Assembly: GCA_036429605.1 (NCBI GenBank)
Contig: CM071591.1
Span: 3,906,001 to 3,970,000, forward strand
Direction: 5' to 3'
From: Cladobotryum mycophilum
Taxonomy: Eukaryota; Ascomycota; Sordariomycetes; Hypocreales; Hypocreaceae
DNA: 64,000 bases
A model generated the notes under the pieces. It saw nothing but the letters and a program-made list of their open reading frames with translations. It did not search any database and had not been told where the DNA came from. Shown piece by piece: positions 46,932 to 59,147 of this stretch (position 1 is the first letter of the stretch; each line of letters begins with the position of its first letter). Both the position numbers and the translations under genes were made by a program.

Positions 46932-49070
46932 ATGGAATCTCACTCCGTCCCCATCTCACCTACGACACCTTTGTCGCCAACGACCATGGTCACCCCGGAG
47001 GAGGAAGCCTTTACGATTCCTGAGCTCAACGATTCAGACTTCATCACCCACGTTTTGCATCTACCGGCCGACAAATCCGAAGCCCAGATCGACAATGACC
47101 TCGTCGCCAGAGCCAGTGCCGTTGGAATCGCCGCGACTCTGCCCTCGGTCGCCAGCAAACGACACACGTCCAGTGCCCTCTCGTACACGACCTTTGCCAC
47201 TTTTCAGGATCGATCCTTTTCCACGGCTTCCAATGGATCCTACAGCACCGTCCTCACGCCGCGTTCGTCCATTTACGGTCTCCCGAGTCCCATCATCGGT
47301 TCCGAGTTGGATGAGGGAAGAAGGGATTCGAAATGTTTAAGCTTCTCCCAGTACGAGCGTTACCTCGCTGCCTTGGACAACCCCGACCAGCCAAAGTTTC
47401 TCAGTGCGCCTCCCGTTATCGATGGCTCGACCCAGAGTGTTTTTAGCGTCAGCACCAGGAAGAGCTTCTCAAGCGTCAGGACTGGCCTCAGGAGCCGTAT
47501 CCGCTGGAGGAAGCGACCTACACAGCCTTTGGACCCTACACTGTTCGTCTCATCCTTGTCTGTTTCATTGTCATGATTTTTTTTTTGGGATTTTTTTTTT
47601 TTTTTTTTTTTTTTGCAAACTGACTCGACATTCTGCAGCACTTGCGTTACTTGCCGAGACGATTTCAACAAGGCGGGCCGGTTGCACAGTCTTCCGTGTG
47701 GCCACACGCACTGCGCTAACTGTCTAAGAGGCTTGCTCACTCAAGCCATTACGCACGAGGCCAAGATGCCACCCCGCTGCTGTTCCCAAGCCATCCCAGC
47801 GTCAACTGTCAGAACCGTCTTAACCCAAGGCGAGCAAGAGTCGTTTTTACTGGCTGTTGTCAAGTACGCCACTCCTTGGGAAGACAGAATCTTTTGCCCC
47901 GACGTCGCCTGCAAGGAGTTTGTTCCTCCTCAAGATGCCCCTGATCCGAAGCATCCGTTCGATCTAGCATGCCTCAAGTGTCATGGTAGATTGTGTGGCA
48001 TGTGCAGGGAAGCCGCGCATCCAATTGGCCAGGATTGCCCCAAGGATTGGGAATTGGCGGCCATGAAGAAGCTGGCAGATCAATCAAGCTGGAGGCGGTG
48101 CCACAGCTGTCGCGGACTGGTCGAGCTGACCGGCGAATCCCCCCACATGACATGCAGGTGCAAGGTTAAGTTCTGCTCACTCTGTGGAGGCATCTGGGAC
48201 CCCACCACTGGGTGCCCCAACATCTGCAGCTATGAAGAGGAGCTTGAGCGGAGACGCCAGGAGGAGGGCGATCGCAAGGCAACAGACGAGACTGAGACCG
48301 AGAAGCGGTCCAGAGCCAACTCTGCGATTGAGCAGCTAGGTGACGAACAGCAAAAGGAGATGAAACGGTTCCTCGAGTACATGACCAAGGCTAGTGATGA
48401 ATTGCAAGCGCGCCACTCGATACAAAAGGAGTCAGTCACAGAAAAGTACGAGCACCAGGAGGAGAAGATGAAGGAGAGGCATGAGCGAGCCATTACCCAA
48501 TTAGAGGACAGGCAAATCGCTGCTGAGCTGGAGCTGCGGACGTCCCTTGACCAGAGCGAGCGCAGCGTGAGGCTCCGACTCAAGCACATGGAAGCATACT
48601 GCGAGGGCCTGGGACGGAGTCCAAATTCGGAAGCACCAAGTCGAGTGGTCACTGAACGTGACTTGAGGGAGCTGGGGCAGCAATACAATCTACGAGACGA
48701 CATGGACCGTATGCACCAGGCCAAGATCAATGTCATGCGGGATCGCCAGGCCAAGCAAATGGAGGAGCTTATTGAGCGACAAGAGAACGAACTGGAGAGA
48801 TTATCTGACCGGCGACAGGCCGAACTGGACAAACTTGCAGTTCAATTCAGCCAAGAGCAATCACTCATCAGTGATGTCTTTGAATCACGACAGGGACGGA
48901 TGCATCCCCGATGGGTGCTCGCTATCGAGGTTCTCTGCAAGGAGCTTGAGGAGCAAACCGGCCAGACCTTTTCAAGGATCGCCCCACCGAGATGGCCCGA
49001 GGAGAAGTCAACGGAGCCCGGACCGGAGGACACGACCCTGCTCGCTCCAGAGGTCACGGCTGCAGCTTGA
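46932..49070 (+). CDS. RBR-type RING finger protein with C-terminal coiled coil
   Basis: Exon 1 is 46932-47542 and exon 2 is 47639-49070, about 680 aa. The intron has a GTTCGT donor, a ~25-nt T run and a CTGCAG end; the join gives PLDPTLTCVTCRDDF. An in-frame ATG at 46902 would add 10 residues. The N-terminal ~200 residues are Ser/Thr-rich. RING1 (CVTCRDDF...LPCGHTHCANCL) starts near residue 206, followed by an IBR-like Cys cluster (FDLACLKCHGRLCGMC). RING2 (WRRCHSCRGLVELTGESPHM, then TCRC...FCSLCGGIWD) is at ~356-395. RBR ligases pass ubiquitin through a RING2 cysteine, usually in GCxHM; here the site reads ESPHM, so that Cys is missing. Residues ~400-590 are rich in E, K, R and Q with heptad character, a long predicted coiled coil. 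Confidence 0.85.
47590..47614. repeat. Poly(T) run inside the RING protein intron
   Basis: A T tract of about 24 nt between the donor at 47543 and the acceptor ending at 47638; it probably serves as or extends the polypyrimidine tract. Confidence 0.8.
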
Positions 49071-52000
49071 AGGAAGAGAGATCCCTAACAAATGGATATC
49101 GAGCTTATCAACAAGAGGGTGCTAAGCCTCACCTTGTTTTCTCCTAATGCCTAACTTAATGATGGACGGCCACCTGTCTTGGACTTTCTTTTTTCCCCTT
49201 TGTTTTTTTTTATCACTTCACCACCACTTTTTTCTTTTCTTGCAGTAGTCCGAGGCATATTTATTATTATCCCACTCGATGACGAGAATACCTCCTTTGT
49301 TATTTTCTATGTTATGGGGCGCGGGGCATTTTGGCATTTGTCACAACGGTGTCTTGGGATTTTGTAACGGCACCAAATATCCCAGGGTGGACACGAGGAG
49401 TTGAAAAAAACGGCAAACAGGCATCATCATCATCATCATCACACCTTTCCTCTCTTATACCATTATTCACTTGTTTGTTATTTTTGGCTGCCTTGCAGGC
49501 GCATCATCTCATAGCATATGACAGCGCTAGAGGCGTGTGTATGAGTACAATGGCTTTTACAGCATATCATTTCTTATCCACCTAGGCAGTGAATCTGGAC
49601 TGGCACTTGATACTCCCCGGTTGGAGTCCTATATCCTGGTGCAGATTTGAAGGAAAACTGCATAAGTATGTATTGTAATATTAGGGTAGAATCGGAATAA
49701 TACACCCCCCAAGGGGGATTCCCTTTCTAATTTCTTTCTCTCATCCTGACTTGCTTTGACTTTTTTGCGGTGACGAATCTCGATGAATGCAATGGGAATT
49801 GTGATGTTACATGGTATTGAGTGCGGCTGACCTTGACAACAACAAAAACAGCCTCTTGCTGCTTGTGGTTGGTCAAAACCGTTTTTGATAATGCACCCAC
49901 CCCCTGTAGAAGAAGATAGGTATTGGTCGATGCATGCATGACCCAGGTCCCCAATGCCGGACGGCTACTGAATCACATTCCTCCCAGATGCCATTGGCTC
50001 GTCGATGATTTATTGAAGTGCTACTAGCTTTTTGCTTACGTCTGTGTACTACCGGCATAATCCATCATGATGCTGCCGGTTGCATGCAAGGCACATATCA
50101 TATCACACCACTTGTATAGACTTGCATACTTTTTTTGACGCACGAGCTTTTTTTTTTTTTTGGTTTGTTTTCTCATGAGTGAACAGGGGTTATCGTCTTT
50201 GGCCCATGATATCCATGGATAGAACACTCCTGGTTGTTTTTTTGGCCTCGTTATCAAACCCCCTCCCCCTTCTCCTCCCCCACCCAAAAATACTAGAACG
50301 AATTCATCAATGGCCGAACGGGGAGGGGCGGTCGATCATCGGACAAACCCGAGATCCCAGAGCGCAAGTCAATTTTTGACTCATTGTATTTTAACAGCTT
50401 GTTCTTTTTCTTTTTCTTCTTTCTCTTTCTCACTTGAGCTGGAGGGGGAAAGAGGGGAGAGAGGGTCTTCAATGTTCCACCGATGGCGGTCAAATAACTC
50501 AAAGCTTTTGGTAAGAAGGGGGGGGGGGTTGATTTGATTTCCCCCGCCCTGCCTGTTTACCGCCCTATCGCGGATCAAACCGGTAAAGGTCCATTTATTG
50601 CTGCTGCTGCTGCTGCTGCAAGCCTGAATGTCTCTCCCACTTCCCCGGTGACCGTTGCGCGTCAAGGGCGGTAATGACTGCAGCTACGAGTACTACCATT
50701 GACAAATACCTACCGACCTGTGACCGGGGGTGGGTGTGAAAAAGAGGACAAGGAGACGAGAGGAGACGAGAGGAGACGAGGAGAGCTCCCAAAGAACGAG
50801 AGGGGAAGGGGGGAGAGAAACAAGCAATTTTCTTTTTTTGTACAAATGGGGATTAATTAGCCTGGAAGAGAGAAAAGAGAGAGAGAGAGAGGGAGAGTCA
50901 AGTCATGATGACTTTTTTTGTGTCCGTCCGCTATACAAATTATACACCCCTTTTTTGTTTCGCTTTGGTGTTGAAGCTAAAAGGGAAACCGTTGAAATAC
51001 CACCTCGCTAAAATGACGGCATGTAGTGAAATAAATGCTAGAAATGATGCCTGCCCCGTCATCGTATTGCCTTTACCAAGTCCCCTTGCTACGAGTCGAT
51101 TCATCCAACCCCTCATGAATGAATGAAATCATGATATCCAACGGCCAATTCATGGCCCAAGCGATCAATTCCGTGCCCGTTGGCCGCACAAACTTCTACG
51201 TATTCTTAACCGTTTTACTATATTTATCAAAGGGTGGATAAAGCCGGTGAAACCTCTGTCTCAGAGGTTGGTCAAACCGCCCAAAGACCTGGCATTTGGG
51301 TCCGGATCTTAAATTCATGTCTTGTAACGGGCAACCGGTCAACGGAATCGAGGGTGTGTGTGAGAGAGAGTGTGTGTGAGTGTGAGTGGAGGGTCTAGAT
51401 CCAACACGGGAGGCAAGGAGGGCTCAAGCACATCTCTATCCAAACCTGTAGTAGCAGTAAAGGAGGGAAGGGGGGGAATACGAAGGACACGAAGTTCCCT
51501 TTTCATGTCTCTGGTTGTTGGTGGAGTCTTTTTTTGTTTGTTTTGTTTTGTGTGGATATTGGTTTTTGTCTTGTTCCAATAACTGGAGCCGCCTTTTTGA
51601 GCACTAGGAGGGAAGATGCGAGCTGAAGATCTACCCCCCGCTGATCCATATCGCCCCTTGCAGTAATTTCCGGGACCTGCTGGAGCCGCATTCCTTGAGC
51701 AAGGTACGGAGTACGGTTCGGTGTATTGAAAGTTTGAGGCGTTGGCCAAGCTGAGGGGAGGGGATGTGTGACGGTTTGCACATTGCACATTCGGGACCGA
51801 CAGTCACGTAAAACGGTGCCGGGTCTCGGTGGGTTTCTTGTCTTGCCATACCCAACTATCCCTTCGCAATGGATGCCCAACAACAACAAAACGTTACCTG
51901 GGCTGAGAAGAATGTGGCAATATTGTCTCTCATTTTGTCTTGACACCCTCACAAGACAGCAACAAGTCCCGGCACTCGCAAACCCAAAGTTGCATTCCCC

Positions 52001-52307
52001 AAGACACGGAAGTGGCGTTTCCGGAGTTTGCTGTCAGAATCAGACCATGGCGTTTTTTGTCATGAACGATACCGAGTCCTCTCTCTTGAAGACGGGAATC
52101 ATTCAATAGTTGCGGGACAAGATCGTCTATTGCAGACCATTTTGGCAAAGCAAAAATGAGTCGTTTGCGCCTCAAGCGCTCAGACCATCAAAACAGCGTC
52201 CCATCGTCTCTTGGTGATTGAGCTTAGTCACTTATTAGTCAATGCAACAAAGACTGTTTCGGATAATGGGGGAATAATTACCCGATCATTGGGGTTTTTT
52301 ATCCTGA
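49071..52307. other. 3.2 kb intergenic region
   Basis: It follows the RING gene and precedes RPS28. It contains CATCAT repeats (~49423-49441), T runs, a GAGACGAGAG repeat (~50752-50782), a G run (~50519-50528) and TACGGAGTA at 51715-51723. No gene is supported. Confidence 0.5.
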
Positions 52308-52315
52308 CACGTGAC
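52308..52315. promoter_or_regulatory. CACGTGAC E-box upstream of RPS28
   Basis: A CACGTGAC element lies 189 nt before the RPS28 start codon. CACGTGAC sites bound by Cbf1-like bHLH factors are known upstream of ribosomal protein genes in many fungi; the match in word and position supports the call but binding is inferred. Confidence 0.45.
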
Positions 52316-52503
52316 TTTCTCGCTCTTGGCGGGGCACAGCGCACTCGCTCGAGCCCACACTGCGGCACCCGGTTGTGGAAAAAAACCCTGCCGAATATCA
52401 CAAAATTACCCCCGTGCGAGAAATCCGACTTTGACATCCGTCACCCACCGATCGCAGCAAGAATCCTCACACTCACCTCACCTTCATCACCTCATAATTC
52501 AAA

Positions 52504-53025
52504 ATGGATTCCTCCGCCAAGGCCCCCGTCAAGCTTGTCAAGGTGACCCGAGTTCTCGGCCGAACCGGTACGAAAAATCTGAATGCCCTCCTCTCTCTGG
52601 AACCTCTCTGCCGCCGCTAGTCTGCTGGGACCGTTTGCCGTTGTTTTCTCTTGGAGAGGAATTTTTTTTTTTTGGTTCGATGTCTTGGAGGCTGCGGAGA
52701 CGGGACTTGTGGACTGGCTGGCTGGCTTGCTTGGTGGACAGAGACAGAGGGGGAGAGATATGGATGAACAATTGGGCTAACGGAAGGCAGGTTCTCGTGG
52801 TGGTGTCACCCAGGTCCGTGTCGAGTTCATGGACGACCAGTCTCGATCCATCATCCGAAACGTCAAGGGACCCGGTATGTGCCATTCTAATCCCCGACTA
52901 GGACAAATGAAACGACAAGTGGAAAAGGGCTATACGAAAATACTAACGTGCCTCTCTTTACAGTCCGTGAGGACGATATCCTCTGCCTCCTCGAGTCCGA
53001 ACGTGAGGCTAGACGTCTGCGATAA
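52504..53025 (+). CDS. RPS28: 40S ribosomal protein S28 (eS28)
   Basis: Three exons, 52504-52567, 52791-52874 and 52964-53025, give 69 aa. Introns are 223 and 89 nt with GTACGA/GCAG and GTATGT/ACAG borders. The spliced product contains APVKLVKVTRVLGRTGSRGG, VTQVRVEFMDD, RSIIRNVKGPVREDDILCLL and the C-terminal ESEREARRLR, matching the eS28 family throughout at its usual ~68 aa. eS28 sits in the small-subunit head near the mRNA exit region. Both introns split Gly or Val codons in frame. The gene is too short and intron-broken to appear as one open frame. Confidence 0.96.
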
Positions 53026-53254
53026 ACAACAAAAATCAAATGATGGCGATGACGCGGTGTATGAAGGTTCTCATGGCGTGAACGGGTACGGGTCTTTTCT
53101 TTTGGGTTGGAGCACTAGACATTTTGCCTTCCTCGAGAAAAAGGTGGCAGAGCGGTGTCAAGTAGGAACAACCGGCGGGCTACCTAGTCGGAAATACCTA
53201 GCCTCATTCTCATCAGGTCCCTGTTTTTGGACCTGGGCACACATACAAAAGAAT

Positions 53255-53743
53255 TCAGTTTTGCATCCTGCCTTTGGCCTTGAGGGAGAGAGTCTTGACA
53301 CTGGTTTTGATTGTGATGGTTTGGCGCATTGTGCTGAGCGAGGATGCTTGCGTTTTGTCTGCGAGGTGCACAGCATTGGTGAAGTGTTTTTTTCTCCCTC
53401 CTTCTAATTGGGGTGATGCTTGATGGCACAACTCCTGCTGTGCAGACTGCTGCACAGACTGCTGCAATTGTGATTGGTATAACATGGCAGCCATGCGTCG
53501 AGAGAGCGTGATTGGTATGTGGTAACCGAGACTTCTCATGGTATGAAATATCGCTTCTTTACTTGGCAGTTGAGCTTCAGGCAGCGCAATCTGCAACTCA
53601 GTATACGCCGCGCCGGTGTCCTTGGCATTGAGAATTAATTCACCGTCTCGTCTCAGTTTGATCCAAGGTTGGAGCCTGGCCGCCATTGACAATCTGCCAG
53701 CAGTGAATTGCTTTCCAGTTAAAGGCGTATGTAGAATAAACAT
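53255..53743 (-). CDS. Possible hypothetical protein
   Basis: A 162-codon open frame from ATG (MFILHTPLTGKQFTAGRLSM), ending tail-to-tail with RPS28. A Gln-rich patch (QSQLQQSVQQSAQQ) is present. No family was recognised and no introns are needed. It could be chance. Confidence 0.22.
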   Translation of the reverse strand: MFILHTPLTGKQFTAGRLSMAARLQPWIKLRRDGELILNAKDTGAAYTELQIALPEAQLPSKEAIFHTMRSLGYHIPITLSRRMAAMLYQSQLQQSVQQSAQQELCHQASPQLEGGRKKHFTNAVHLADKTQASSLSTMRQTITIKTSVKTLSLKAKGRMQN

Positions 53744-54114
53744 GGCGTCATTATTGAAGGTGGGGAGGCCTTTACCTCGCCAAAAGCGTCACTAACAGAT
53801 GCATGCCTTGTTCTCTCTTATACAATGTATTCCGTACTGCTGGCAATTAACGTGAGAAAAGCAAAACGGCTGCTTGCAGGTGCAATTGACGCTTGCAATC
53901 CATGGATGCTGCTTCCAGCCATTAGGTATTCACTGGTTTCATTGGCTTACGTATTCACCTGTAAGCTGTAAGGAACGGCCACCGTGGAAGAGATGATGAC
54001 CTGCCGGATCTGGACCCCGTCGTACCCGAACCGCCATCGAATGAAGGCCTGTAGGCTGTACGAAGCAGCTGTAATGGAGCCGCTGTAGCGTCTACGGAAG
54101 CTCTTTGGACACCG

Positions 54115-54170
54115 AAGCAAAAGCAAAGCAAAGCAAAGCAAAGCAAAGCAAAGCAAAGCAAAGCAAAGCA
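54115..54170. repeat. (AAAGC)n pentanucleotide repeat
   Basis: About 11 near-perfect AAAGC units, roughly 770 nt upstream of the RhoGAP start codon. Confidence 0.92.
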
Positions 54171-54934
54171 GCACCGAGCACGAGCATCAGCACTGGCTCC
54201 AGCACTGGTACCGGCAAAAAGCACGGGTCGTCGTCGTCGTTCGTGCGTTTCGTCAACGCCTGCGTCAGCCACAGTCCGTCCTTGCCTCTTCCATATTTAC
54301 CCCAGTTCAAGTTCAGGCCAGGCCAGTCCAATCCAATCCAGTCCAGTTCCCATTCATCCCCAAAGGAGCTCCCTCCATACGCTGCCAGTATCAATATTCC
54401 CTTTATCATCATTGGGCCTTTATTTTCTAGAGCTTCCCAAGACTTTTCTTTCTCTTTCTCTCTTCCCCTCTTTTTTTCCCCTGTTGCTGGGCAATCGTAA
54501 ATCTATCCGTTCCGCCGCATCTTGCGGACGCAGATCGTCGTCGAGCTCTCTCACCTGCAGGACCCCAGGCCATCGCATTCGTTGATTTGATTTGACTGAT
54601 TGACTTTGCTCTGCGAGCTCCTCCCCGTCGCGCCAAGGCCTATGCTGCCCCCTCAAGCTCGACCCCATTACGAAAAACCGAAAGACCGAAGAAGAAGATT
54701 GGGCGCAACGAATTGAAGCGATACTTTTTTTTGGGATTGATTTGGGACACGAGAGATAGGCGCATGGCGTACGAGCTACGAGCGTGAAAACGAAGAGGAA
54801 CATAGCGACCAAATATCCTCGTGTCGTCCCCCGCTCGACGAGACGGGAACTGGCATACATACTACTACCACCACCACCACCACCACTACACTTTGCCTAC
54901 CTGCACATAAATATCCATACACGGAACCAACGCA

Positions 54935-56655
54935 ATGACCGACTACCGCACCCCCGCCGATGACGACTCCCTTCCATCATTATCAATCCAGACTGCGCCA
55001 TTACAGCAGACACGATCTGTTTCTGGAGCCATATCGGCGGAAGATACTATGGGCAGTCAACGAGCTATCGAAGAGGCCGCCAACCAAGATGCTGTCTCGA
55101 TTGATAATAGAAGTCGCAACTCAACTCCAGTCCCAGAGGTTGCGCCCCTTCAAGCCAGCCTCGACCCGGTTTTGGTGAAGCAGGTTGAAGATGTCTTGTT
55201 GTCCGAGGTACGAGTCCCGCCAGGCAGGCATCTTGAAGAGAGAAAAAAACGTGGCGCGATACTAAGACTTGACAGCAAGGTATCCCTACATTGTTGAACC
55301 GCTTAAAACAGAGCATAGCTTCTGCAAAGGTACGGAGGCTCAATTTCCCCATTCCTCCATCTCTATTAGACCTTCCACCGAAAAGCCATCCGTCCTGCAA
55401 CATATTGGTTCTAATTGTGACATAGGAATTCGCATCCTTTCTCAAGAAGCGAGCCTCGCTGGAGGATGACCACGCCCAAAGCTTGAAGAAGCTGTGCCGC
55501 CTCACCCAGGATAGTATCCGCAAGCCCGAGCACCGCCAAGGCACCTTTGCCCACGTCTACGAAGAGATGATGCAGATCCACGAACGCATGGCTGAAAATG
55601 CCATACAATTCTCTTCATCGCTTTATCAAATGCAAGAGGAGCTGCTCGAGCTAGCCAGCAATGCCGAACGTAGCCGCAAGGTATGGAAGACCAATGGCAT
55701 GGCTGCTGAGCAGAAAGTAGTCGACCTTGAGCAGGCTATGCGCAAGAGCAAGGTCAAGTACGATTCCCTGGCGGAAGAGTATGACAAGGCCAGAACAGGC
55801 GAAGGAAAGGCGAGCGGTGGCAAGATGCTGGGCGCTTTCAAGGCGCACAAGTCCGCCGCGCAACAGGAGGAAGAATTACTAAAGAAGGTTCAGAATGCGG
55901 ATCAAACGTACCATGGCCACGTCACCTCGCTGCAGCACGAGAAGGCCCAGTTGTATGCCATTACTCGTCCAGAGGCTGTCAAGGCACTACAGGAGGCCGT
56001 TTCAGAAATTGACTCTGGCGTCACAATGCAAATGCAGAAATTCGGTAAGTGACACCGATGTGGGTTGTCGGTCTAGAACCAAGAACTAACGTCGGCAGCC
56101 TCTTACAACGAGAACCTGTTGCTGGGTAATGGCCTGATTATCAGTCCGTTCAAAAACCCAGCAAGCATTAGCCCTCACCAGCCCCGAAGCTTGAGGCAAG
56201 CAGTGTCATCTATAGATAACGAGAAGGATGTCAACGAGTTCATCGCTGGCCACCATATCAAGGTGCAGCCCAACCCGGGGGAGATCAAGTATGAACGTAA
56301 TCCGGTATGTCGACCCATCCTTCAAGCAGAAGAATCGAGTAAGGCTTGCTAACTGCATTCAAGGTCCTCAATCCTCAACCTGGTCCCTTGTCCCAGGCTC
56401 AGCCTCCATCGCATAACTCTCAACAGTCCCTAAGCGGGTACCCCTCTGCACCTCCGTCCATGGGCTCAAGAACGAGCACGGGTAACTTTGGTGGTTCCGG
56501 GAGTCCCCAATCCCCTCATGCCGCACCACCACTGCCCATGACACAAGGTGTCACATCCCCAATTGGCGCTTCGAATGCCGCAGCATCTTTCCATCAGCAA
56601 ACTCATAGCCGAAGCTTTAGTCAAGGAAATATGCTAAACCAACCCGGCCCCCGCA

Positions 56656-56688
<33 letters not shown>

Positions 56689-57613
56689 GTATGGGGCTAG
56701 AGGTACAACACCAGGAGGTTCTCGATATGGTAATGAAGTTCCGCCCCAACTGAACGCTTTGCCTTTCCAGGGCCACCCTGCAGGTCAGAGAGCCTCGCCT
56801 CAGGAGTTGGGGGCTCCATTCCAGCCACCCAATGCCGGCCCACCGCCTCCAGCATATGGTATACCCAGCCACAGTCCCCCTGCTCTAGGGGTTACAAAAC
56901 CCGTCTTTGGCATACACTTGGGCCGCTTATATGAGCGAGACGGTCTAGCTGTGCCAATGGTTGTATACCAATGTATTCAGGCAGTTGACTTGTTTGGTTT
57001 GGGAGTGGAGGGCATTTACCGCCAGTCTGGTTCAATGAACCATATTAACAGGCTAAAGGCCATGTTCGATTCTGGTAAGTCTACTCATTTCTGAAGAGTG
57101 ATTGGCCAAGTACTAACAGGCCCGCAACAGAGTCACAAAATCAGGCTCTCGACTTCAGGAACCCGGAGAACTTCTTTCACGATGTCAATAGTGTTACGGG
57201 CCTATTAAAGCAGTTCTTCCGAGACCTTCCTGATCCGCTGCTCACCATGGAACACCACAGCAGCTTCATTAATGCAGCTAGTATGTCATCCCATGCTCCA
57301 CCAACCCCCCTATTATAATACTTACATATGCACAGAACACGACGACGATATCGTCCGACGAGACTCCCTCCACGCCATTATCAACAGCCTCCCCGACCCC
57401 AACTACGCTACTCTGCGCGCTGTGATGCTTCATCTGCATCGCGTCATGGATAACTCTCACATCAACAGGATGAATTCCCATAACCTGGCCGTTATTCTTG
57501 GACCAACGCTTATGGGTACGGATCCCAGCACTGCTATTGCAGATGCGGGATGGCAAATCAAGGTCATTGACACCATCTTGGTAAACACGTACCAGATCTT
57601 TGATGAGGACTAA
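54935..57613 (+). CDS. F-BAR and RhoGAP domain protein (Rgd1-like)
   Basis: Exons 54935-55207, 55276-55329, 55426-56044, 56099-56304, 56364-57074, 57131-57280 and 57336-57613, about 763 aa. The 54-nt second exon encodes QGIPTLLNRLKQSIASAK. Residues ~85-320 form an F-BAR domain (EFASFLKKRASLEDDHAQSL, KVKYDSLAEEYDKA). The RhoGAP domain starts near 567 (FGIHLGRL) with arginine-finger block GIYRQSGS (~600), LLKQFFRDLPDPLL and HNLAVILGPTLM. It should bind curved membrane and turn off Rho GTPases at growth sites. In exon 5 the frame changes near a CAG run: either one base is missing from five C at 56648-56652, giving polyglutamine then YGARGTTPGG, or a 68-nt intron (56703-56770, GTACAA donor, CTGAAC branch-like site, CCAG end) is removed. 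Both keep the GAP domain in frame. Confidence 0.88.
56653..56689. repeat. CAG/CAA repeat within the RhoGAP gene
   Basis: About a dozen CAG/CAA units, encoding polyserine or polyglutamine depending on how the adjacent frame change is resolved. Confidence 0.9.
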
Positions 57614-59147
57614 ATGTACACGGAAGGTGGTTGGAACTAGCGTCCAACCTATGTCGATCACCCTCGTTGGATGATATCATTCATATCCATCTACAGGTTT
57701 TAATCTCTCACCTCTCCTCATCATCTCTCCTTACATCCCCCTTTTCTGGAAGGAAAGACTGTCCTTGAATGTATCCTCGCACCACCTGTCTGCTTTGTAG
57801 TGTAAGAGTACATTCCCTCTTTTACACGGAGAGTTTTCTTTCCATGTCTTTTTGCTGTCTCTTATTGGAGCGATCTATTTCTGTTTTTTTCTATTGTTCT
57901 TTCCCCCACAACGGCGTCAGAGGCTGCGAGTATGTTTTTCCTGTTGTAGATGGATGGATGGTCGGAGAGGGAAACAAAAAGACAGGATAGACAATGGTGA
58001 ATTTTTTTTTTGGTTTTACATACGTAAGCCCCTTTACCTATCTCATTCTATTATGGTGAGGATCTCTTACCATTGGGGTCGTGAAGATGTTTTCCATACC
58101 ACAAGGGTGAGGAGTCTTGTTCGCACGGGTCGACTATAGCATATGCTCGGATCAAGTCTTTTGCCCCCTTGACTGCTAATCAAGATCGTCGAGACTAAAG
58201 ATTATCAATGCAACGCCAAGCTCATTAGCATGAGGTAAAGATCTACAAGCCATCACATGATGCTAAAGCACTCACTACACCTCATCATGAGCAAATGTCC
58301 ATAGTACCTGGGGTGATATTAAGGGCTTCATTCAACTATCCTATGCGCCGCCCCTCTCAAGTCAAGGAAGATATACAAATCTCTTCTCCCCCTCCATCAT
58401 CATCAGCGTCTTTCATCCCATACACACACGCATAAAAGCACACAAAATCCAGATTCTCCCATACTGTACTTCACATATATAGAAAGGAAAAGTATATACC
58501 ATGTATCATCGAGATAAAAAATGAAAGAAAAAAACACAAAAAAAAACACAAAGACTACAATGCCTTTCCCATTCGTTTCGCTACCCCCATGCATGGACAT
58601 AAATAGACCCAAGACAAGATACAGTAAACCACGCCACGCCACGCCCAGTATGCAATCTACCTTTCTTTATCACCCGAATAAAACCCCCCAAAAAATGCTT
58701 ATTGCCATAATCCCCTTGTCAACTAATATTGAAAAGGGGGGAAAGAAAAGAAAAGAAAGAAAGAAGGTATCTCCTTTTTCATCATTATGACCTCTCCGCA
58801 TCTCACGATATAAACAAAACAATGACAAACGAGCAAGAAAGAAAAAAGCCGTCCAGAGAATAAAGAACCGTCACATGAGTTCATAGCGTGGGGGTATCCC
58901 ATATCCGAAACACAAGAGTTTTCCGACGCAACAAACAGAATGGCCGTAGCATGAAGTGATAAAACCCAACAGGACATAATGAAGAAAAGAAAAAACAGTA
59001 CAAAGTAGACTTGTCCCATTATCCGTTACCCGCCAGGTATAGGTGGCGGGTCATGAACGTGTTCGCAATATATATGTTGAAAGCGCGCTGGCTTGCGTTG
59101 TGGTAACAGCGCGCAATTGGTGTACAGGAATTCCGGGGAAAGAATCA
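57614..59147. other. Convergent 3' intergenic region, 1.5 kb
   Basis: Between the RhoGAP (+) and MED12 (-) stop codons. AT-rich, with A runs at ~58520-58550. No coding region is supported. Confidence 0.6.

Larger units (their letters stand above)
53026..54934. other. 1.9 kb intergenic region
   Basis: It holds the RPS28 3' end, a weak minus-strand open frame (53255-53743, listed separately), an AAAGC pentanucleotide array and the pyrimidine-rich leader of the RhoGAP gene. Confidence 0.55.

Noticed and set aside
48230..48832. 200-codon Ser/Arg-rich open frame antisense to the RING protein coiled coil
   Set aside because: It is the reverse reading of Glu/Lys/Arg-rich codons; no start context or family.
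52568..52790. Possible snoRNA inside the 223-nt first intron of RPS28
   Set aside because: No clear C (RTGATGA) and D (CTGA) box pair with a terminal stem was found.
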